64,000 nt of DNA from Lunularia cruciata (GCA_948567375.1 OX419762.1:44373034-44437033), one strand, 5' to 3'. Positions 23,561 through 35,758 are shown, numbered from the stretch's first letter. The notes: generated by a model from the letters alone, not told the origin. A program made the numbers and translations.

Positions 23561-25354
23561 TCAGAAGCAAGTAATCATGAGTTGGATGAAGGTTCCTCAC
23601 CTTGGGGAAACTACTTCATTGGAAGACAAAGATGAATCCAAAGATTCATCGTCTTTATCTTTCAAAGACTCCAAAGACAAAGTCCAAGTTTATTATCTGG
23701 AATGCTACAAGGTAGAGGTCAAAGACAAAGACCCATACAACATTGCCTCAGGTGAACAAGACTTGGAGGAAGGGAGTTTGACTGCAGTACGTCTTGGATT
23801 GAGCCGAGTAAGCCATGTCAAAGGCATCATCAACCCCAATGACTGTCAAGATGTTATCTTGATTGAAGGAAATTTTTTGAAGATTTCAAAGACAATCACT
23901 TTGGAGGGGTTGGCAGGATACATTGCCCTGTTTATAGAATTCTAGGATGTATTTGCTTGGTCTATTGATCAAATGCCAGGCATTCCACAAGAATTTGGAG
24001 AACACCGGATTGATCTGATTGAAGGTGCAGTTCCGGTTTGGCAAAGATAATACCACCTGAACCCAAAGTACTCCCTCTTAGTGAAAGACAAAATTGACAA
24101 GTACTTAGGGGCTGGAATAATCTTTCTTGTCTTGAGCAGTGAGTGGGTTTTCCCATTGTCATCGTTCCAAGGAAGAAGACAAGAAAGATTTGAGTGTGCC
24201 AGGATTTTCGCAAGTTGAACGTAGTGACACGGAAGGATCATCATCCTTTGCCTTTTACTGATACAATTTTGGACCAAGTAGCTGGTCACCCTTGTTATAG
24301 TTTTCTTGATGGATTTTCAGGGTACAATCAAGTATCCATCCAAGAAGAGGACAAGGATAAAACTACATTCACCATTGATTGGGGCACTTTTGCTTACAAT
24401 CAAATGCCCTTTGGGTTGTGTAATGCTCCCACTACTTTCCAACAGATGATGAATGTGATCTTCAAGGATTTTTTGCACAAATTTGTGGAGGTCTTCATTG
24501 ATGGTTTTTGTGTGTGTGGGCATAGAGATGTACATTTGGATTACCTTTGCCAAACTTTTGAAAGGTGTGGTTTTGCCAATTTGTCATTACACCCAGAGAA
24601 ATGCTTCTTCACAATGAGGGAGGGAATTCTTCTAGGGCATTGGGTGTCAAGCCAAGGTATTGAAGTCGATGTCAAGAAGGTTAAAGTAATCTCAGCTTTG
24701 GAATCTCCAAAGAATATTTGGGAGCTAAGAGCCTTCTTAGAACATGTCGGATACTACAGACGCTTTGTGTCAAACTATGCGGTGCTTGTTGCACCCCTTA
24801 TAAAGCTACTGAAGAAGTCCAAAGACTACTTGTGGGAAGCCGCACAAGAAGATGCTTTCCAAGTATTGAAGCGGAAATTGGTTGAAGCACCAGTTATGAG
24901 GGCCCCAATGTCCCTTTTCATGTGTATATGGATACTTTGTCCATGGCAATTGGAGTTGTCTTAAGTCAAAAGGACAAGAAGAAGAAGGACTATCCGGTTT
25001 ATTATGCCAGCCAACAATTATTTGTCTCAGAAAAGAACTATTTGACAATTGAACGAGAAGCACTCAGAATGGTGTATGCCTGCAAGAAATATTTGCCACT
25101 ACCTACTGGGATACGAGTTTGTCTTCTATGTTGACCATTATGCATTGCAACATTTGGTCAAGAAGGCAGATTTGTTCGGGTGCATTGCAAGATGGATCTT
25201 GTTGTTACAAGAATTCACAAACACTATACAAGTAAGGAAAGGAGCTTCACATTCAAATGTGGACTTCTTATCCAGGTTAGAAACTCAAGACCAAGACTTG
25301 GAAGTCAATTATCGGTTTCATGATGAAGAGCTATATCATCTGATGGCTGTTTGA
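23561..25354 (+). pseudogene. Reverse transcriptase and RNase H, catalytic motif altered
   Basis: The RT N-terminus is recognisable at about 24000-24190 in shifted frames. From 24194 to 24964 the frame is open: CQDFRKLNVVTRKDHHPLP, YSFLDGFSGYNQVSIQ, MPFGLCNAPTTFQ, then VEVFIDGFCVCG where related enzymes have a DD pair, so the second catalytic Asp is Gly here. RNase H begins MYMDTLSMAIGVVLSQ (24922) and continues with YVDHYALQHL in another frame (25049-25354). The altered motif and frameshifts make the enzyme inactive as read. Confidence 0.9.
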
Positions 25355-25447
25355 AGTACAAGGTATGTGGCCAAATATCACTATCTGCATATGTGTCATT
25401 GTCCTGAGGTGTTGGACCCAAAGTAGAGGGCAATTTTCATCTGGAAG

Positions 25448-26667
25448 ATGGGACCATACCAATTAAAACACAACATTTTGTTTAAGATGGGCAAAGATGA
25501 AGTACTTCGGAGATGTTTGGAGGCATACAAAGTCGGAGCAGTCATGGAATCCTTACACTCTGAAACATCGGGAGGACACTATGCCTTGAAAAATACGGTG
25601 AAGAAAATCCTTTCAGCAGGGTATTGGTGGCCTACAATCTATAAAGATACTTATGCCCATAGTCAAAGTTGTGATGCCTATCAAAGAATAGGGAAATCAA
25701 CGGCAACTTCCCAATGGCCTTTGAAACCAATTTTGCCATTGGCCCTATTTGAGAAATGGGGTATTGATTTTGTGGGTCCCATTCAACCAGTGACCAGAGT
25801 CATGAGGAAGAGATACATCTTGGTATGCACTAATTATGCGACCAAGATGGTAGAAGCGGAGGCAACACAAAGAGATGATGCATAAATAGTTGCAGAATTT
25901 TTCTTCCGAAACATCATTTTTTGTTATGGGTGTCCTTTGGAATTGGTCAGTGATTGGGGAACTCATTTTTGGAACTCAATGGTGGAAGAGTTAACCAAGT
26001 ACTTCCAAATTAAACATTGGAAGACCACGCCTTACAACCCAAAAGTGAATGGACTCACGGAGAAGGCCAATGGATTGTTGTGCAAAATTTTGAAGAAGAT
26101 GACAGTCAATTATGCCTACGACTGGGACACAAAGTTACATGCAGCTTTGTGGGCATATAGAAAAACTTAAAAGATTATTACCAAGCAAACTCCTTATTTC
26201 CTGATATACGGATTGCATCCATACTACCAGTTGAATTTGAAGTACCGACATATCAGATTCTTTGTGAAGAACAATTGTTGGAGGAAGAAAGCCAGGATCT
26301 TTGGATCCATCAACGGATGTGGTTAGAAGAGAAAAGGGATGATGCAATGCAAACCACAAAGGAAGTCCAAGAACAGCGGAAGGTCAAGCACAATAAAAGA
26401 ATCAAGCTTGTGGCTGTTCAGAAACGGGACTTGGTGTTGTTATATGACAATCGCCGCATATTCTTTCTAGGGAAACTACATTTGAGGTGGATGGGGCCAT
26501 ACCGTGTTATGCACATATATGCCAATGGCTCTATTCAACTTGCAGACCTGGACGGCAATCCTTTTGCCACTCGAGTAAACAAGTGGAGGGTTAGAAAATA
26601 TTGGACCACGGACCTAACTTTGTATAAAGAACCGGTTGTCGGTGTTCACGGGGACGCTCACATTTGA
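25448..26667 (+). pseudogene. Integrase, no chromodomain
   Basis: The open piece 25448-25885 has the zinc domain (LHSETSGGHY then SQSCDAYQR, the last Cys replaced by Tyr) and the first catalytic Asp in WGIDFVGPIQP. The second Asp is in LVSDWGTHFWN and the Glu in GLTEKANGLL (25937-26170). A C-terminal piece at 26275-26667 has HLRWMGPYRVMHI, the GPY/F module. Stops near 25883 and 26168 separate the pieces. The ORF ends ten bases upstream of the LTR; no chromodomain follows. Confidence 0.9.
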
Positions 26668-26678
26668 GGGAGGGGGTA
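26666..26678 (+). other. Polypurine tract
   Basis: GAGGGAGGGGGTA directly abuts the 3' LTR start TGTGGTGCCC. The same arrangement on the minus strand occurs at 31664-31676. Confidence 0.85.
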
Positions 26679-27953
26679 TGTGGTGCCCACATTTTATGTT
26701 TTTTTCTGTTCATTAGTATTTGGGAGAAGAAGTAAACAAAGAAAGCTAAATTGCAAAAGAAGGAATGGACAAAAGTGACTTTGGAGGAAATCTGATGAAG
26801 TCAAGATCGGATCCAATGATGGAGGTACTCAAGAGAAGGGTAGAAAGAAAGAAGTCCAAAGAGCATTGTCTTCAGATTGGGAAGCAAAGGCTGATACGAA
26901 GACCATCTAGCAACCTTGGTATGTGGCAAGAAAGTACACTTCAAGAAATGGCGGAGACAGAAGAAGCATGTCTTGAAAGTGAGGACAACAACACGGAGAA
27001 GAAGAGGAAGTCAATTTTGAAATCAACTAAAGAATGATTGCAATTCAGGGTAATATTAAAGTGCAATTGCATAGGGACAAGTTGAATATGTCAAGTAGAT
27101 TTCCAATCCCTTTGAGTAGTCGCCCTGTAGTAATGTGTGTCCGGAAGCCAATTGTCTTGTCCAGGAGAAGGAATAGTTTTCTAGTGCCAAAGAATGAGAG
27201 AGCAGATCATGGCAAAGAAGGTCACAAATGCTCTAGCAATGCAAAGTTTTGCAATTTGTAGGTTAGACATCGTAGCAAGGATTGAAGTCTTGAACAGACT
27301 TTTATTACCTTTTTAGCATGGGACTGGAATTTCAGTTTTGTAGGAGTCATGGCAGAGATAGCTGCCGTAATTGTGAGGACAGCCCCAAAGTCAAGGAGAA
27401 GAGAGGAAATCCGGCTCAATGGACTGAGTGGGATTGGAGGTTAGTGTTGGGGAAGGAAGCAGGAGAACCGATGGAGATCACTTTCTATCAGAAGTGTGAT
27501 GTTGCAAAGGAGACGACAGAGATCCAACATTTGTTATTTGCTCTAAGTACAACAAATGGTTAGAAGGCGGAGTCCTATCGGGACCCAATTCAACAAAGTA
27601 TCATAGGGAAAATAATGGCCATGTTCAAACCAGAACGAATGACTTACGTGAACATGCAGCAGGCGGTCTTTTTCCACCAGATGTTTGCAGGAGTGAAGGT
27701 GACATCACAATCAAGATTTGTTTGGACAGCATTTGCTTTGGTGTGATTATATGTGTGTGTATTTGTGACAAGTTGTCAAGATTGTGAGCTTGTTACTCTC
27801 TTCTAGGTGTGGTTTCTACCTAAGAGATTAAAGACCAAGAAGAGCTGAAATTGTTACTTTGCTTTGTATTTGACCAATTCTGAATCTTATCTCTGTGGGA
27901 ATGAACTTTACTTACCCGATTATTGCAAAAGTGATATTTTCTGGGGTGTCATA
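26679..27953 (+). repeat. 3' LTR with 2.4-kb internal deletion
   Basis: Collinear with the 5' LTR to about 27700 (GTTTGCAGGAGTGAAGGTGA, equal to 17813-17832), then jumps to sequence equal to 20254 onward and ends TGTCATA. It keeps the first third of the LTR ORF (26765-27690) and the LTR terminus; the coiled-coil part is gone. Confidence 0.85.
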
Positions 27954-27958
27954 GAGAC

Positions 27959-28449
27959 CTTGAAGAAGGACGATGAACACAAGAAGGAGAAGGTAACCAT
28001 TTAGGAAGAAATTCTGGTTGAGTTAAAGGAACAATGGAACTAGTTCAATCTAGAGAAGACAACCATTTTGGCAAAGATGGAGATGTAATGAGATTATTTG
28101 GAGGAGATCATGAAGGAGGTATTAGAAGTCTCTTTGGAGAAGTTAAAAGCTAAAGATTCCCAATCCCAAGCGCATGCCTTGACCATGAAGAGCTACTTGA
28201 AATTCAAAAAAAATTCAAGAAATTAAAACAATTAATAGACAAGTTAATGGAACACAATTCAAAATTTTTAAGATGCAATGAAAGTGTGATTGGTAGAAAT
28301 CATGGGGTATTAGGAATGGGTAAATTTATTAATAAAGATTTTTAAAGGCAAAGGTAGTTCCTCATCGTAAAATTTAGGCAAAAGATAATTATTAGCCCAA
28401 GGGAAATAGGCAGAAATTTGTTAAATATAGAACACATCCTTAGCTTGAA
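27959..28449 (+). other. Right flank of the long-LTR element, coiled-coil-like relic
   Basis: Resumes the sequence interrupted at 16812. Plus-strand frames rich in E and K (KKDDEHKKEK, EEIMKEVLEVSLEKLKAK) suggest the same coiled-coil ORF relic as 16320-16800. No intact gene. Confidence 0.45.
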
Positions 28450-30191
28450 ATTTTCTTTGGCCTCAAACTCTAGCTTCCTTCTTCCTTACCCACTGAACTT
28501 GGACCCACAAGATACTCCTTTTGTTGTTCAGTCTTCTTCTTTTCCATGACCAGGGCTATGCAATGATTCTTCTTTCTTGGTACACTGTCAATCATTGCAT
28601 GACAAGCTTCATCTCCTTCTTCTTCTTGAGCAGATTGCTGAACCTTTTCTTCACCTTCACTTTTGCTTCCTGATTCCTCACTTTGTAACGTGAGTTCTGC
28701 TTCGTCTAAGTCCTCTCCTCTAGACTAAAGAGTCTCCTTCAGACTTGGTTTTTGACGGTTCTTCTTTGACCACCTTCTTACTTTGCAAAACCACTCTTCA
28801 GGTCTTCCTTTGTGTTGGCGGTGACTTTACTTCTTTGGGTTTATTGTGCTTCTTTGTCTTCAAGCTTGTGACTTCTTCCATTGTCCTGTCCTCAAGAAGT
28901 GATCATCACTGGCTCTCAAGTGTGCCATGTATTGTTGCTCTTCTTCATCCACTTCTCGTCTAAAATCAGGATGGAAATATGACACCATACGATGCCTCTC
29001 CTCTGCTGTCAGCAAGTTCAACCCAAAGTAGAAGTGTGCTGCAAACAGTGCAAAATAATGTGGAGGCAAACTTGTCCTCCAATTGACCACCATCTACCTC
29101 ATTTGTTGGTGGAAACACTTTGCCTAGTTCACCTTCACTCTTGCAAACATCTGGCGGAAAAAGACCGCTTTTTGCATATTCACATAAGTCATTTGTTCCG
29201 GTTTGAACATGGACATTATTGTCCCCACAATACTTTGTTTAATTGGGTCCCAATAGGACTCCACCTTGTAACCATTCGTGGCACGCAGAGCAAAGAACAA
29301 ATTTTGTATGTTTGCCGTCTCCTCTGCATCATCACACTTTTGATAGAAGGTGATCTCGTCGGTTCTCCTGCTTCTTTCCCCAACACTAACCTCCAATCCA
29401 ACTCAGTCCATCAAGCCGGATTTCCTCTCTTCCCTTTGACTTTGGGGCCTTCTTTGCAACTACTGGCAGCTATCTCTGCCATGACTCATGGGAAACTAAA
29501 ATTCTAGTTCCATGCTAAGAAAGTAATACAAAGTCTATTCAAGACTTCGATCCTTGCTATGACATCCAACCTACGAATTGCAAAACTTCGTACTGCCAGA
29601 GCATTTGTGACCTTCTTTGCCATGATCTGCTCTCTCGTTCTTTGGCATTGGAAGACTATTCCTTCTCCTAGATGAGACACTCTAACCCCTTCTTGATTTT
29701 GGAAAATTTCACTCTCAATTGGCTTCTTGACATGCATTACTGTAGGATGACTACTCAAAGGGACAGGAAATCTACTTGATATATTCAACTTTCCCCTATG
29801 CAATTGCAATTTTATATTACCCCAAATTGTACTCATTCTTCAATCAATTTCACAATCGACTCCTCCTTCTTTTGCGTGTTGCTCTCTTATCACTGTCAAG
29901 ACATGCTTCTTCTACCTCCACCATTTCTTGAAGTGTACTTTCTTGCCACATACAAAGGTTGTTAGATGGTCTTTGCATCAGCGTTTGCTTCCCAATCCAA
30001 AGATGATGCTTTTTGGACTTCTTCTTCTGACTTCTCTTCTGAGTACTTCTATCATTGGACCCGAAGTCGGCTTCTTTGGATTTCCTCTGAAGTTACTCCC
30101 GTCCATTCCTTCTTTTGTAATTCAACTTTCTTGCTTACTTCTTCTCCAAATGCTAACAAAATAGAAAAAAACAAAAAATGTGGGCACCACA
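28450..30191 (-). repeat. Minus-strand long-LTR fragment with part of its ORF
   Basis: Read on the minus strand it starts at 30191 with TGTGGTGCCCACATTTT, identical to the LTR start, and aligns to about LTR position 1650 (AGGAAGAAGGAAGC near 28475, equal to 18473). ORF pieces 29504-29836, 29124-29396 and 28860-29093 correspond to successive parts of the LTR ORF, including FYFGLNLLTAEERHRM. The distal half is missing. An AAAAGGGGAAG run precedes the LTR start, like a polypurine tract, but that stretch also reads as the ORF of the neighbouring LTR. Confidence 0.75.
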
Positions 30192-31663
30192 CTTCCCCTT
30201 TTGATTCTTCTCCTGATGATGTAATTACCACCAGGTCCTTCCTCGGGTTTACTTTCTTGGTCTTCCAAGATCTTGTTGCCGCTACTTCTTCTTATTTTGG
30301 TCAACTCCTCTTCTTCAACTTTGGAAGATTCACCTTCAACCGCATGTTATGCTCCATTTGTGCATAGTACTCGTCATTGCTTCTGATCTATAGAATGTAT
30401 TGCTGCTCCTCCATATCAGCATCTCTTTTTAAGTCAGGATGGAAGTGCAACACCATCTGTGTCTTTTTGCTACATTCAAACAATCTAATCCAAAGTAAAA
30501 ATGGGTTGCAAATGGCATAATGTAGTGTAGAGGTGACTTGTCTCGCAAATTCCACACCATTTGTCTTGTGCGCTGATAGAAGCACTTCGCCCAATTGATT
30601 GGGTTCCCCTGCAAACATCTTATGGAAGAACACCACTTGATGTTTCATCACATAAGTGGTTTGATCCAGCTTGAAGATAGTCATCATTACTCCTATGATG
30701 ACTCTCTTGATAGGGTCCTTGTAGCTCTTGACTTTATAACCATTCTTTGTCCATTTTGAAGAAAAGGCATCTTGCACTTCTTGGGTTTCTTCAACTACTT
30801 CTCCTTTCCCCAAGAATGTGGCTCCCTTCTCCTCACCCGCCTCTCTTCCAAGTACTAACCTCCAATCAAACTCTGTCCATCGAGTTGGATTTCCTCTTTT
30901 ACCCTCTACCTCGGGTCCATTGAGACATTTACTCTTGATGACCTTGGTCATGAAACCTGGAAAAATGAGGTTCCAATTCCATACCAGAAATGTGATCCAA
31001 AGCATGCTCAAGATTTTGATTCTTGAGATCACATCTAATCTCCAAATTGCATGATTTCTCTGTGCAAATTCTGAGTTCTTCTTTCCACCTCCCATCTTAC
31101 TCTCCTCCACTCTGGGTTAGTGATCAATCTTCCAACCGACTTCTGGACTAACTCTCCTGACTTCCTCTCGATGTACAAGCACGTCTCTTACTACACTCTC
31201 TTTTCCCTGATCTCCTTCTTAATGGCAATGGGAAATTACTTGTCATCTCTTTGTCTCTATCTCAAATTTTATAGTAGCACCTCCTCAGTCTTCTTTCACT
31301 TTGAGTTTCTACCAAGAAATCACACCTCTTGCATGCTATTGTCATTGTCAAATTTTCCCCTCTCATAGGCCAACTGTTTTTATGTGAAGTACCTTCTTGA
31401 ATTTCCAACCCCAAAGGAAAGTTGTTACCCTATCCTCACCTTGGGTGGAGAGCCCCCAAGACAAAGTCTCCTTACTTTGGGTTGAATGCTGATAGGAAAT
31501 TTGACAATCCGAGTAGTTCATCTTTTGACATGAAGTCACTTTACCTTGGGTTACAACCCAAAGACACCATTCTTTGCCTTCTGATGCCATACATGCAACA
31601 CGACTTTGTCTATACACTTCTTCTTCAAAAAATAAAATAAATAAAATAAATGTGGGTACCACA
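30192..31663 (-). repeat. 3' LTR (5' part) of the minus-strand long-LTR element
   Basis: The minus-strand LTR start TGTGGTACCCACATTT is at 31663, immediately after a polypurine tract GAGGGAAGGGTA (31664-31675). It is a diverged subtype and is cut at 30192 by another LTR. Its ORF segment at 30388-31110 (240 codons) is the longest intact stretch of the unknown LTR protein in the window, containing WRLVLGREAGE, TKNGYKVKSYKDPI and VVFFHKMFAG. An AT-rich microsatellite lies at 31627-31650. Confidence 0.75.
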
Positions 31664-31675
31664 TACCCTTCCCTC

Positions 31676-32690
31676 AAATGTGAGTGTCCCTGCAAACATA
31701 GACCTCGGGTTACTTCCCGCCCTCCAAGTCTATCATCCAAAATTTCTGAACTCTCCACCTGTTCACTCAAGTGGAAAATGGTTGCCCCTCTAAGTCTGCA
31801 AGTTGAATGATCCCGTTGTCATAAAGATGAAGTTCTCAATAAGGGCCCATCCATCTCAAATGCAATTTGCCTACAAAAAAATTATTTGGCAATTGTCATA
31901 TAACAAAACCAAGTCTCCTTTGGGAATAGTAATAGGCTTGATGTGCTTATTGTGGCTGACTTTCCTCTATTCTTGTACTTCTTTTGTGGTTTGCATTGCA
32001 CAATTGATGGATCTGCAGATCTTGACTTTCTTCTTTGGACAACCATTCCTCACACAAAATCCGGTACGTCGGTACCTCAAATTCAATTATAGGATGGGAT
32101 GCAAGCCGAATGTCAAGAAGTATGGAGTTTGCTTGGTTGTGATCTTTTCTATCATTTGATATACCCACAACGTGGCTGGTAACTTTGTATCCCAATCATA
32201 GGCATCATTTTAGTCACCTTACTAAGAATTTTGCAGAGTAACCGATTCGCCTTCTTTGTTAGACCATTTGCTTTGGGATTATAAGGAGTTGTCTTTTGAT
32301 GTTTAATCTAAAAGTACTTGGTTAATGCCTCCATCACAAAGTTCAAGAAATATGTCCCTCTATCACTGACCAATTCCAAAGGACATCCATATCGGGAGAT
32401 ATTATTTTGAAAGAAATATTCTGCAAATCTTTTTGCATCAACTTTATGAGTTACTTCAGCTTTGACCATCTTGCTAGCATAGTCAGTGCAAACCAAAATG
32501 TATTGTTTTCTCATGACTTGGGTTACCGGTTGTATTGGTCCCACAAAATCAATTCACTATTTCTCAAATGAGGCCAATGGTAAAATTGGTCAAAGGCCAT
32601 TGGGAAGTAGCGATTTGCTTTTCCATTCTTTGACAAGCGTCACAATTTTGAATATGGGCATGTGTGTCTTTATACATTGTAGGTCACCAA
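31676..32690 (-). pseudogene. Integrase core and C-terminus (minus-strand element)
   Basis: The piece 32308-32544 begins at MGPIQPVTQVMRKQYILV and has the second catalytic Asp in LVSDRGTYFLN. The first Asp lies just upstream behind a stop. Downstream, 31947-32195 and frames to 31676 correspond to the C-terminal half and GPY/F region of the plus-strand relative. Stops and small indels throughout. Confidence 0.8.
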
Positions 32691-34460
32691 TACCCCAAGG
32701 AAAGAATATTCTTTACACTATTCTTTAGGGCATAGTGTCACCCCATGCTTTGGAGTGTAAAGACTCAATTACTCTTCCAACTTCATATGCCTCCAAGCAT
32801 TGCCAAAGTACTTTGTCTTCACTCATCTTGAATAAAATGTTGTGTTTAAGCTGATACAACCCCATTTTCTTGAGAAAGACTGCCCTCTGCTCTAGGTCCA
32901 GCCCATCAAGACACTGGAGAGTATGTAGATAGTGATATTCTGCTGCATACCTTGTACTTCTCATTGCTGTCAAATGATATAACTCTTTGTCAAGGAAACA
33001 ATTGTCGACCTCCCATTCTTGGTCTTGAGTTTCTAACCTGGATAGGAAGTCCATGTTAGAATGCAAAGCTCTCTTCCTAATTTGTATAATAGATATGAAT
33101 TCTTGTAATAACAAGATCCATGTGGCAATTTGCCTAGACAAGTCTGCCTTCTTGACCAAATGTTGCAACACGTAATGGTCAACATAGAAGACAAACTCAT
33201 ATCCCAAAAAATAGTGGCAAAACTTCTTACATGCATACACCATTTTGAGTGCTTCCTTTTCAATTGTAGAATAATTTCTTTCTGAAACCAAAAGTTGTTG
33301 GCTGGCATAATAGATTGGGTAATCCTTCTTCTTGTCATCCTTTTGACTCAAGACTACTTCAATTGCCATGGATGAAGTATCCACATATACATGAAAGGGG
33401 CATTCCTAATTTAGAGCCCTCATAATTGGTGCTTCAACCAGTTTCTTCTTCAATACCTAGAAAGCTTCTTCTTGACTTGCTTCCCATAGGTAGTCTTTGG
33501 ACTTCTTCAGAAGGTTTGTAAGGGGTACAACAAGCACCACATAGTTTGAGATGAAGCGTTTGTAGTATATGACATGTCCCAAGAAGGCTCTCAACTCTTG
33601 GATGTTTTTTGGGGATTCCAAAGGTGAGATAACTTTTACCTTCTCAAAATCTACTTCAATACCTTGGCTTGACACCGGATGCCCCAAAAGAATTCCTTCC
33701 TTCATTGCGAAGCAGTTCTTTGAGCAGTAAAAAAGCAGTTCTTTGAGTGTAATGAAAAACCGGCAAAATGGCACCTTTCAAAATTTTGGTGAAGGTAATC
33801 CAAATGTACATCTATTTTCCCAAAAAAAAAAAATCATCAATGAAGACTTTCACAAATTTGTGCAGAAAATCCTTGAAGATTGTATTCATCATCCGCTGGA
33901 AAGTAGCAAGAGAATTACACAACAGAAAGGGCATTTGATTGTATCCTTGTCCTCTTCTTGGACCAATACTTGATTGTACATTGAAAATCCATCAAGAAAA
34001 CTATAGCAAGGATGCCACTTGATCCAAAATTGTGTTGGTAAAGGGCAAGGGATGACGATCCTTCCTTATAATTGCATTCAATTTGCAAAAATCTTGGCAC
34101 ACTCAAATCTTCCCAATTTTCTTCTTCAGGACAATGACAATGGGTGAGACCTACTCACTGCTTAAGATAGGAAAGATTATTCTGGCTCCCAAGTACTTGT
34201 TGATTTCATCTTTCACCAAGAGTGACTACTTTGGATTCAGATGGTACCATCTTTGCCAAATTGGAACTGCGCCTTCAATCAGATCAATCTGGTGTTCTCC
34301 AAATTCTTGTGGAATACCCCGCATTTAATCAATAGACCAAGCAAATACATCATGGAATTCTATAAATAGGGCAATGTATCTTGCCAATGCCTCCAAAGTG
34401 ACTGTCTAGAAATTTTCAAAATTTTTCATTCAATTAAGACAACACCTTGACAGTCATCGG
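32690..34460 (-). pseudogene. Reverse transcriptase and RNase H (minus-strand element)
   Basis: RNase H plus the start of integrase is open over 32725-33384 (MDTSSMAIEVVLSQKDDKKK, KEALKMVYACKKFCHYFLGY, FVFYVDHYVLQHLV). The RT C-terminal part is open at 33457-33774 (LLGHPVSSQGIEVD, LRAFLGHVIYYKRF). The RT core at 33775-34460 is recognisable only in broken frames and includes a short A-run at about 33822-33832. The segment is cut at 34460 by the methyltransferase element. Confidence 0.85.
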
Positions 34461-34911
34461 TGTCACGCCATTTGTAGTTCCGCATCTAGATGCTCGGACA
34501 CTGGACTTCTAGTGATGGTAGTTAGAGTTATTCTAGCAGTTTCTCAGGGACTACTTTCCGACGGTTAGATTTTGTGTTCGGGGTACTGACTTCATGGTGG
34601 GGCCCACCGTCACTTTGCACCGTTTGCACCGTCGAGTGTGCCATCAGCGGGACCGTTAGGGTTTCAGGGCTAGCTCGAGTCCAAGGGGTATAGTTTCGAA
34701 GTGAGCTCCAGAGAGCTCACTTCTCTGATGTTGAGCCTTCGAGTTCTTGGCTATGGTGGACAGAGGCCGGCGAGCGTCACTTGGATTCTCTATGCTTGAG
34801 TGGGTGTGGCTTGACTGTAATCAGTGCCCAGTTGTTGGCAGTTTATAGAGTGACAGATCAAGTACTGATCTGAGTTGAGTTGAGTTGAGAGTGTTAAGCA
34901 ATCTGATTACA
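34461..34911 (+). repeat. 5' LTR core of the methyltransferase element
   Basis: TGTCACGCC to CTGATTACA. The first 449 bp (to 34909) match 44052-44500 without length change and with about 13 differences by eye, nearly all transitions. It lacks the 106-bp segment that flanks the 3' copy on both sides. ATCAGAG at 34911-34917 may be what is left of an initiator-Met-type PBS (TGGTATCAGAGC), but the match is partial. Confidence 0.85.
34698..34723. repeat. Perfect 11-bp inverted repeat in the LTR
   Basis: GAAGTGAGCTC, 4-nt loop CAGA, GAGCTCACTTC. The same palindrome is at 44289-44314 and at 62131-62156 (loop TAGA), so both arms are conserved in all three LTR copies. Could be a dimeric factor site in DNA or a hairpin in RNA. 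Confidence 0.85.
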
Positions 34912-35184
34912 TCAGAGAAGTGAAGTCAGGGGGAAATCGGGTGCAGGAACGTTGAGTGTTGGTGGTATCTCCAAGCTCGGTGGATCGTGGTAGCTCGATT
35001 CAGGTTCTGTGTTTCCCTAGTGTGCAGAAGCTCGTGTAGTTGATGCAAATTTGGCAGTTAGGCGGACGGTGTGAGGAAGCGCTGGCCAAATTTCGAGCAA
35101 AGAAGGAGCAATTTTTGAGCAGTGTTGTGATTTTGAGCTCAGGAGGTGAAGGCAGGACCAATTTGATGCGAGTTGGGCTCAGAA

Positions 35185-35625
35185 AGTGAAATTGAAGGTG
35201 GAGTTGGAAAGCTCTTCTCATGAAATTGTGATTTGGAAAAACCCGTTTTGTCAATTTGGCTCGAGTGGAAAGTTAGCGGGGGCAAGACGGACATCCATCT
35301 TTAGGGTTTACGTCAGATTTTACGTCAGATTTACGTCAGATTTTTGGGCCAGAATTGGAGGAGTTTCGCTGTTTGGCCAGATTTGGAGAAGTTTCGCTAG
35401 TTTGGAGGAAAGTGAAATTGAAGGTGGAGTTGGAAAGCTCTTCTCATGAAATTGTGATTTGGAAAAACCTGTTTTGTCAATTTGGCTCGAGTGGAAATTT
35501 AGCGGGGGATTTGGCGGACATCCATCTTTAGGGTTTACGTCAGATTTACGTCAGATTTTTGGGCCAGAATTGGAGGAGTTTTGCTGTTTGGCCAGATTTG
35601 GAGAAGTTTCACTAGTTTGGAGGAG
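35185..35625 (+). repeat. Tandem duplication, about 226 bp, with ACGTCA clusters
   Basis: Copy 1 begins at 35185 and copy 2 at 35411, both with AGTGAAATTGAAGGTGGAGT and extending through TTTGGAGAAGTTTC. Each contains tandem TTTACGTCAGAT units (three in copy 1, two in copy 2). On the minus strand these read CTGACGTAAA, the core recognised by plant TGA-type bZIP factors. Confidence 0.85.
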
Positions 35626-35758
35626 TTTCGCAGATTTGGAGAAGTTTCACCAATTTTGGAGGAGGTTCAAAGTGGCAACAAGAAAGGCCTCATTTGGGCG
35701 TTTAGAGGCTTCGAGGCATAGGGCTGTGGGCTATGAGAGGCTACGAAGGCCTAGAAGG

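Larger units (their letters stand above)
16813..27958 (+). mobile_element. Long-LTR Ty3/gypsy retrotransposon with an ORF inside its LTRs
   Basis: 5' LTR 16818-20506 (TATGGTGCCC...TGTCACA) and 3' LTR 26679-27953 (TGTGGTGCCC...TGTCATA) are flanked by a perfect TSD GAGAC (16813-16817, 27954-27958). Internal order: tRNA-Asp-like PBS, gag with three zinc knuckles, protease, RT, RNase H, integrase without chromodomain, polypurine tract. PBS and pol resemble the Athila/Tat side of plant gypsy elements. The 3' LTR has lost about 2.4 kb. Gag, RT and integrase are broken by several stops. Confidence 0.9.

Noticed and set aside
33820..33832. Poly(A) run as a LINE or SINE tail
   Set aside because: It lies inside the collinear RT region of the minus-strand element with no retroposon upstream and no target duplication.
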